Assembly: GCA_004352715.1 (NCBI GenBank)
Contig: SCFE01000008.1
Location: 290,544-354,543 of the forward strand
DNA length: 64,000 nucleotides
Origin: Hofstenia miamia
Taxonomy: Eukaryota; Xenacoelomorpha; Acoela
Direction: 5' to 3'
Shown one piece after another: positions 57,663-64,000 of this stretch (the first letter of the stretch is position 1; each line of letters begins with the position of its first letter). The translations under genes and the position numbers were made by a program. The notes under the pieces were generated by a model, which had not been told where the DNA came from, made no database searches, and saw nothing but the letters and a program-made list of their open reading frames with translations.

Positions 57663-60600
57663 TCAAAATTTTTTGTAAGGTACCACAGTAACAACCTTTG
57701 GATAAATTTTGTGCCAAATTTTTTGATTTTATTTGCAAATTGGTTTCAAATAAACCAAACTTCCCATAATTTATAGAAAAAACGTGTTCTAGTTTGAAAC
57801 TATTGCTGCTTTTTTGCTACAAGAAAAAATTGAAATCGAATTTTTAGCAAATAATGATCACTACTGTAGCATAATCCCATTAAAGACAAAAAGAAACCAA
57901 GATCGAACATTGTATTCAATACATAAAACTCTGATTTACTTGTTTATCATTTAATAGAATTAGCCACTCCACGTAATTTGAATAATTGTTAAGCAAATAT
58001 CCGCCGCTGTCACTTTTTTGCAAATCACCAGTGGACAACTCGCTCCACGTTAATTTTAGTATGCGACCATTAGCCACGCAGAAATATTCTACGTGGGCTG
58101 CAGAAATTGAATAAGCGACAGGTACTTGTTTTCTCAATAAATATGTTTGTTACGAATTAGTATAAATATGTACAAAGTGAAACATTATGTTGATGGAAAA
58201 TACATTTCTCGGAATTTAACTTATTCTTATTCGGTTTGATTATTACATTGTAATGCGAGGGGTATTAGCCTTGATCGATGCTCGCATATAAGTTAGGCAT
58301 AGGTATAGGGCGATTTTCAATCATGCTTAGCTGGCTAGCGATCGTTGGGTTTGCATATAGTAATAAATCCGAAATAGGCTTGTCAGCCAGTGGCGCCGGA
58401 AGTGGGGTGGCCACCCAAAAATTACATTGGGGTGGCAATGTTACCCCAATATTCGTTTTAATTTAATATGCTGACTAAAACTTATACTGCAATATAGTGG
58501 CAGATCCACACTCTTTTAAAAGTTGATTTATTGCACTCAAAATCCCATAAATTTGAATCCCCAATTGAATACTTTAGTATGATTTACCTTGAAACATATA
58601 ATGGCATTGGACAATGTGTAGGCAATCACGTGGTATTAGTACTCTTTATCATAAGCGTGCGGGACGGGCAATGGAGCTAGGGCCATGGTCATCTCCTATC
58701 GATATCGTAGTTGGTAAAAATCTAATACTACAAATCGACTAATTGTTATTTGGAGATAGCTATTAGTCTTATACCGTGCAAAATTCTAGAACAATAATAA
58801 TTTTATTTGTATTAAACCGGAATTTTTTTCAAAATGTGATGTTTTCGCAAGAAAAGTTAGGTGTTGCTGCTATCGGCTTTAGACCTCTTGATTCTCTGAT
58901 GAATAGTATCTTGAGATTGTGAAAATTTCATAAAAAAACGAAATTTTCATTGAAAAATGCTAAATACGTTCAAATACTTCAGAGCAAGAATAATTTTTAA
59001 CGCAAAGTTTCATTACATTGGCGCATATTCGTCACTATATGTGTCAATATCACAAAAATTCTAATTTTTCAAAAATGCGGATAAATGTTTTGTGTATTTA
59101 ATGTCACATTGATTAGTTTTAAGGTTGATATCATTTATAGGCAATTCTCTTCATACAATATCACGGAATTGTCTCATTCTATTAACTATATAATTAACGA
59201 GTTTGCATCTACATTTGCACAAAGACTTGAATTAATTTTCAAACGCACAATTTATGTTGTTGTAGTGTTTAAAAAATCAATTATTTAAACTAATCGAAAT
59301 CCATATAATTTGAAAATAGATTGAACAAAGAGGCAAATATAAGTTTTACTATGTAATGTGATTGATACATATTTTCAAATCTAACCTAACCCACACTCCC
59401 AGAATACACTTCTGGGAAAAAAATTCGCTTGCATCTATATGTAATCTACATACATTAACCCGCACACACGGTTTTCAAATATTAGATTTAAAATTTGTAT
59501 GAATATAAATAAATTTAATTCTATAATATAGGCCAATAAAAAGCCTGAATTTTGACCACTTTAATGTACAAATTAAAATTCAGCTCAAATTTGATATATT
59601 TCTATATGAACTCCAGTATTAATAATTTATATGAGTCTACGTATATCTTCCGAATTGTAAATACAAATCTTCATATTCTAGCCTAAGCAATTCCCAAAAT
59701 TGATCATATCCAATTTCCTTGAAAAGTATAAAAATTTACAAGAACTAACACAGTTGTTTTTTAATTTGAAAGATTTCTAATAAGAAAAACTATTCATAAT
59801 TAGTAAATAAATACTGATTTTTAATCATTTTTTGAGGGATTCCAAAATATAGAAAACTACAGGGCTACAGAAATAACAGTGCATATACCAATAAAATAGT
59901 GCTTTATATGCAGTTAGATCACATCTGTAGTTCATAAGAAAACACTTCAAAGCATTAGGTCGGGCCAAATTACCGGTATATAAAACTAAAAATGCATTGG
60001 TAAATAAAGTTACGAAGTTTTGCCCCCTCAATGTTGAATCGCTTCCGGCTCCCCTGTGGTCAGCCAACCCTAGGTGTGGTGAAATATTATCTACCTTATT
60101 TTAGATATAAATTTGTACATCGTAGGAGACCTATAATTGACCGATAACGATCGTTATGTTTATTGTATTGTATTGTTAATTTTTTCTTATTTTAAATGTA
60201 GGTTAGGAAGCTGTTGTAGCTGTAGTTTATAGTTAGTTTGTATATAGTTTACCTTTTTATCTTGTCGCAGCTAGTGTCGTGCCTTGTTGCTATTTTAACC
60301 GTATTAAATGTAGGCTAGGAAGCTGCTCTAGTCATTACGTAGTTTTTAATTGTTTAGCAGTGTCAATGCATCATATGGCTTATTACGTTATTTTTAATAG
60401 CACTAATAGTTAGGGCCCACATAACAAACATATTTCTTGTGAGCTTGAGCTGAGAAGCTGGAATATGGAAAGTTCGGAGCAGCGGATGGACTCTTGGCCA
60501 CTGGATCCAGCTTCGGCCAGTTGCCCAATTCTATAGCATCTAACTGGAGTCTCTTGGAGCTACCAGTAGTGGTTACTGGTTATACTCACTTGGAATCTAA

Positions 60601-62409
60601 TGTTAGTTAATTCTAGTGTAAAATGTCGCGGAGACAGATATTTTGGGAAAGATAGACATTACCCACAAATGAGAACCTGTGATGGTCGTGTAACTAAATA
60701 GATACTGTTAAGAGCACATCTCAGCCCGGGTGATGATTCTACACTTCCTTTACACATCAACGAAATTTATCTAGGTAGCCAAATTCACCTGCAAAAACTC
60801 ACAAGCTGCTTCTATTCAAAATGGTCATTTTAACAATGTGAATTTGAACCGCTTTTCCCGAAATTTGAATTATAAATATCTTTTTGAACCCTAAGTTTTA
60901 TATTTTAGACAAGATGACTAAGCTTATCCCTAATATGTTTTCTGAAATTCAAATTTATAAATTTGTTTTAAATAGAGACGTTGTCTGACCAATCGTATGT
61001 TTAATAGAAATTTAAATTTCAAAGGTTGTATTTGATACATTAGAGTATGATATCTTTAAAGATATAGCCCTTCTTCGAATGGTAGTATTCGAAAACTTTA
61101 ATACAGCTTTTATATAAATTTCAAGTAGTTGTATTTTGATAGCGCGAATTTACAACATAGCTATCGATAATGCATTTGATAAAATGTAGCATAAAATTTT
61201 TTTTCGAGCAACACAGAGATAAACTTTGGCTTTGGATTTAAAACCTTTTTTTACAGATTTTACGCTAATCCTATTATTTAAGTTTTTAGCTGATGCTACT
61301 ATCCAGTGTTACAGTTGCAGTGGTAATTCTGTTGATACGCCCTGCTATACTGACCCAGCATCACTTTTCAGCACAAATACGTGTGATGGATATTGCAGGG
61401 TAAATATAATCTTTATTTGAGAACATGTTATGCAGTTTCTTCATACGCTTAAGTTAATACGTTTTAATCTAATAACAATTGATGAACACGTTCAAATTTT
61501 TAAACTTATCCTGATCCAGCTCTTCAAATACTATTCCATTGCCGCTTTCTGCCTGAAGTGGAATATTAGTGCGTGCTTTCGTCCCCTAAAACTTCCGATG
61601 ATCTATTTTCAACACAATGATTATATTGGATTTTTAAAGTCATGGAACAAAATTTCAAGCGAACAAATGAACAAATCAAAACTCTATTAGCTTATTTCTT
61701 ATGATAACTTTTAGTCAGCGCGGTTCCTACTAGTCGACGTGGATCACCGTGTGTCCATCTCTGAATACAAGTATCACGATAAAAATTCTTAGTACTATCA
61801 GATAAAAGAGTAAATCATAACTAAGTATCATGTAAATAATTTTAAATCTCCACAAGCTGCATCTAACGGTCACTGTCGTTTCACATATCCATTTCAAAAT
61901 CCTACCAGTACAGACATTTCTCATATAAGTAATTGAGAAATTTTTTAAAATCTATATAATAGTTTAATGCTTGATACATTGTTTGACTATCTTATGTCGC
62001 CTACAATAATATATTATGCAACTGCTTATCAGACATCTGTTTCATTATTTTCTTGAAAACCCCCTTTCGGATCACACTGGGCCCTGTGTCAGTAGAGGTG
62101 TGCTAGAACATGCACTCGTAAAAAGGTAGGATACTGATAGACATTGGCCTAAAATTTCGGCCTTGTCAATTTCCGGTTCGACACTATAATCTTAGTCTAT
62201 ATTTGCACAAATAATCGTATATACATTAAAGTACCTTTATGTCTATTATCGATGTAGAAAATAATTTTTTAAATATTGTTATTAAAATATAAGTAATTGG
62301 TTTTTTAAGCTCACCTACACGTATCTACAAGGAATAAAAGCTGCTGTAGATCGAGAATGCGTGAAGGCTTGCAATCCAACAAACACTATAAATAAACACA
62401 CAGGAACAG
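57216..62409 (+). CDS. Ly6/uPAR-type secreted protein, 5' three exons (partial)
   Basis: Exon 1 (57216-57267) encodes the signal peptide MSVHTLIVLVVIACYYT and ends in G before the strong donor GTAAGA. Exon 2 (61290-61399) follows TTTTTAG and reads ADATIQCYSCSGNSVD, with further Cys, to CDGYCR before GTAAAT. Exon 3 (62310-62409) follows TTTTTTAAG and reads LTYTYLQGIKAAVDRECVKA, then CNPTNT, before GTAATT. All phases agree (1, 0, 1). The order C-x2-C, Cys, Cys, Cys, then C-x3-C fits the first part of a Ly6/uPAR three-finger fold. The closing Cys-Cys...Cys-Asn segment and any GPI-anchor signal must lie on a further exon not found up to 64000. Such proteins are secreted or GPI-anchored and often modulate receptors. 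The 4-kb first intron contains a hAT element. Confidence 0.75.
57617..57660. repeat. (TA)n microsatellite
   Basis: AT run inside the first intron of the Ly6-type gene. Confidence 0.95.
57940..58132 (-). other. Candidate internal exon of unknown gene, antisense in the Ly6 intron
   Basis: On the - strand about 64 codons are open with good composition (VAYSISAAHVEYFCVANGRI, then LTWSELSTGDLQKSDSGGYL). The segment is bounded by a possible TTTATTGAG acceptor and a CAA-GTAAAT donor at 57939. I do not recognise the family. It could be a nested gene on the opposite strand or a captured fragment. Confidence 0.35.
58388..60056. mobile_element. hAT-type element in the Ly6 intron
   Basis: The left end CAGTGGCGCCGGAAGTGGGG and the inverse of the right end, CAGGGGAGCCGGAAGCGATT, share the CAG-GG-GCCGGAAG core. 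The flanking octamers are TTGTCAGC (58380-58387) and TGGTCAGC (60057-60064), 7 of 8 identical. The length is 1669 bp. No transposase was recognised inside, so it is non-autonomous. A related terminus lies at 42941-42992. Confidence 0.75.
60065..61289. other. Rest of Ly6 intron 1, with a short direct repeat
   Basis: No gene was recognised. AAATGTAGGTTAGGAAGCTG (about 60195) and AAATGTAGGCTAGGAAGCTG (about 60305) are near-identical, about 110 bases apart. The stretch at 60420-60730 is GC-richer and may be an old repeat. Confidence 0.45.
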
Positions 62410-64000
62410 GTAATTCTTTTAAAATATTCTTTTCAAAATATTCTTTTGAAAATACCTTTTAGAAGCTTGCAGTTAGTACAAATGCACTAATTCGATTAAA
62501 AAAATTGAAAAAGAAAACAATTCAGCACATCTATGCTAATTATTACCTAATTATGTCACCCTATTAACCACAAAAACCTAATATTCATTGAGACTATATA
62601 ATAAAAAGAGCATAAATAGATTTAATATGTTTCTTTAGTGCATGCAATATTAATGTTTGTTTATGAGATTTGAAACTTAGCATTTGATGTATAAATAATT
62701 TAATAACTTGATTCCTCCTTAAATCAACGTTTGTAGTTGAAACGTTAGTATAAGGGGTTTAAAATATGGTTTGGCAATATTATGGTAGATTTAAATCCCA
62801 TTAATGCATAGTGATAAAAATTGTCATAATGGTAATTATGGAAAAATAGGGGAAAATATGGTATATTACCAAAAAAACATGAAATCAAAATTTAAATTAT
62901 TAAAAAAGATAAGTGAAAAGCTTTATTGTCTACATGGATTTAGACAAAATCCCCCAAATGTGCTGACTTGCCAGTTTTGTTGACATGCAAAAAAACAGCA
63001 TACACCTGAAAATCGGGATACATATGTCGGATATAGTTATAAATAGGAGTTCCACCTGGGACTTAAACTCACTACTGGGCGGCTGGCCTGCACGGCGTTT
63101 GGAAAGTTGCAAGAAACATAGGAAATCTTATTGACAAAATAAAAAAAATTTCTTTTTATTTCTGTTAAGAAGGAAATATTATACTTAGTTTGGTAGAAAA
63201 ACCTAGGAAAATCAAATATAATCAGTAGGTTACAATATTGAATCTAGAATAATAATTAAGTTTTTCCACTGCAATCTCTCATTAAATTTGCTATAATGTG
63301 AGTTATTTTGCTTTTTGAATGTGTATTTTACTTCCAATTTTCTATGAACCTAGTTAATGAAATTTACAAATGTTACGCAGAATTTAGGAAACTTCATAAA
63401 AATTGAAAAGTTTGAAAGCTTATATTGCTCTAATTTTAAAAAAGGTACTCGAAACATATTCTAAAGATTTTCAGTTGCAAGCACATTCAAAATTGTTTGG
63501 ACAAAATTTGGAAAAAGGACAATTATAGTATTCGTTCTGACAGGCTAACGGAGTCAATTTCAATGTTATTGAAATAGTTTATTTCAGTATACATGCTTAA
63601 TGTTGACTTTTTTCAATTAGAGGATGCGATGCGATTCTGAAGTTTACTGTAAGTTGGGAACATTTGTATAGGGTAACTTTGGCAAATGACAAAATAAAAT
63701 TTTATCGTCTCCATTTGCAGTATTATTATTTATATGATTTGTAAACCGTTGGAATGATATAAATAACACTGTTGTGCAACAAAATTTAGTTGATTGATTT
63801 TTTCACTGATTTCAGTCAATTTTTTTTAATTATTCATTTGGATGTTATTTCACACATAAAACCTACTTTTAGTAATTTGTATTCTAAGTTTTAGAAAGCC
63901 TGCATAGCATTGCTTTGTTGAGTCTAAGACAATATGCAGAAATGGGACATTGAAGTTAATCTCTGTTTCAGTTTTGTGATGCGTCACATTGGGTATCACA
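62410..64000. other. Region after Ly6 exon 3
   Basis: This should be intron. I searched it for a phase-1 exon with the closing Cys-Cys and Cys-Asn residues and found none. A TTTCAG acceptor at 63973 opens a short frame in the wrong phase. Confidence 0.4.

Noticed and set aside
61226-61420. Ly6 domain translated directly from an upstream in-frame start
   Set aside because: The apparent start is a TTG codon, not ATG. A proper ATG signal-peptide exon at 57216 joins exon 2 in the right phase.
63766-63795. CCATK block as the missing last Ly6 exon
   Set aside because: TGTTGTGCAACAAAA is preceded two codons upstream by an in-frame stop, with no acceptor between.
1-64000. CRISPR arrays, operons, ribosome-binding sites, bacterial terminators
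   Set aside because: None is present. The sequence is eukaryotic.

Overview
This window comes from an AT-rich eukaryotic nuclear genome, most likely an invertebrate animal. The evidence is spliced genes with GT-AG introns, a Rac-type GTPase with animal-like intron sites and a CaaX tail, a Ly6/uPAR-type secreted domain, and debris from animal-type DNA transposons (Tc1/mariner, piggyBac-like, hAT, a TNP2/CACTA-like element). Long (TA)n microsatellites occur roughly every 3 kb, and every multi-base assembly gap abuts one on at least one side. I cannot name the phylum. Coordinates of spliced genes were built by hand from splice sites, reading phase and family similarity.

Layout. 1-6 kb: a decayed TNP2/CACTA-like transposase on the + strand, a GC-rich insert, and broken DUF4806-like exons on the - strand. 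6.06-8.01 kb: an intact, intronless M3 metallopeptidase of the oligopeptidase A type (-) with a signal-peptide-like N-terminus. 8.5-14 kb: a deleted piggyBac-like copy, a piggyBac-type MITE and a 1.6-kb terminal-inverted-repeat element with a nested small element. 16.7-18.5 kb: a two-exon secreted precursor (-) with many Arg-Gln and Lys-Arg sites. 18.7-25.2 kb: two gaps, MITEs and a dead Tc1-like transposon with clear ends. 26.5-33.5 kb: a Rac gene (-) whose 6.25-kb second intron holds several transposon remnants, a gap with a falsely duplicated edge and one or two unexplained exon-like segments. 34-47 kb: mostly non-coding, with a deleted mariner-like element that keeps only its DNA-binding ORF and a 204-bp fold-back element. 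47-53 kb: coding remnants without clear identity and MITEs. 54-56.1 kb: a hAT-type element with a perfect 8-bp target duplication, possibly enclosing a small two-exon secreted ORF. 57.2-62.4 kb: a Ly6/uPAR-type secreted protein gene (+) whose first intron holds another hAT-type element; its last exon was not found.

Four host genes are supported: the M3 peptidase, the RQ-rich precursor, Rac and the Ly6-type protein. Three of the four look secreted. They share no obvious pathway, and they are separated by transposon-rich sequence in the way expected of a large repeat-rich animal genome.
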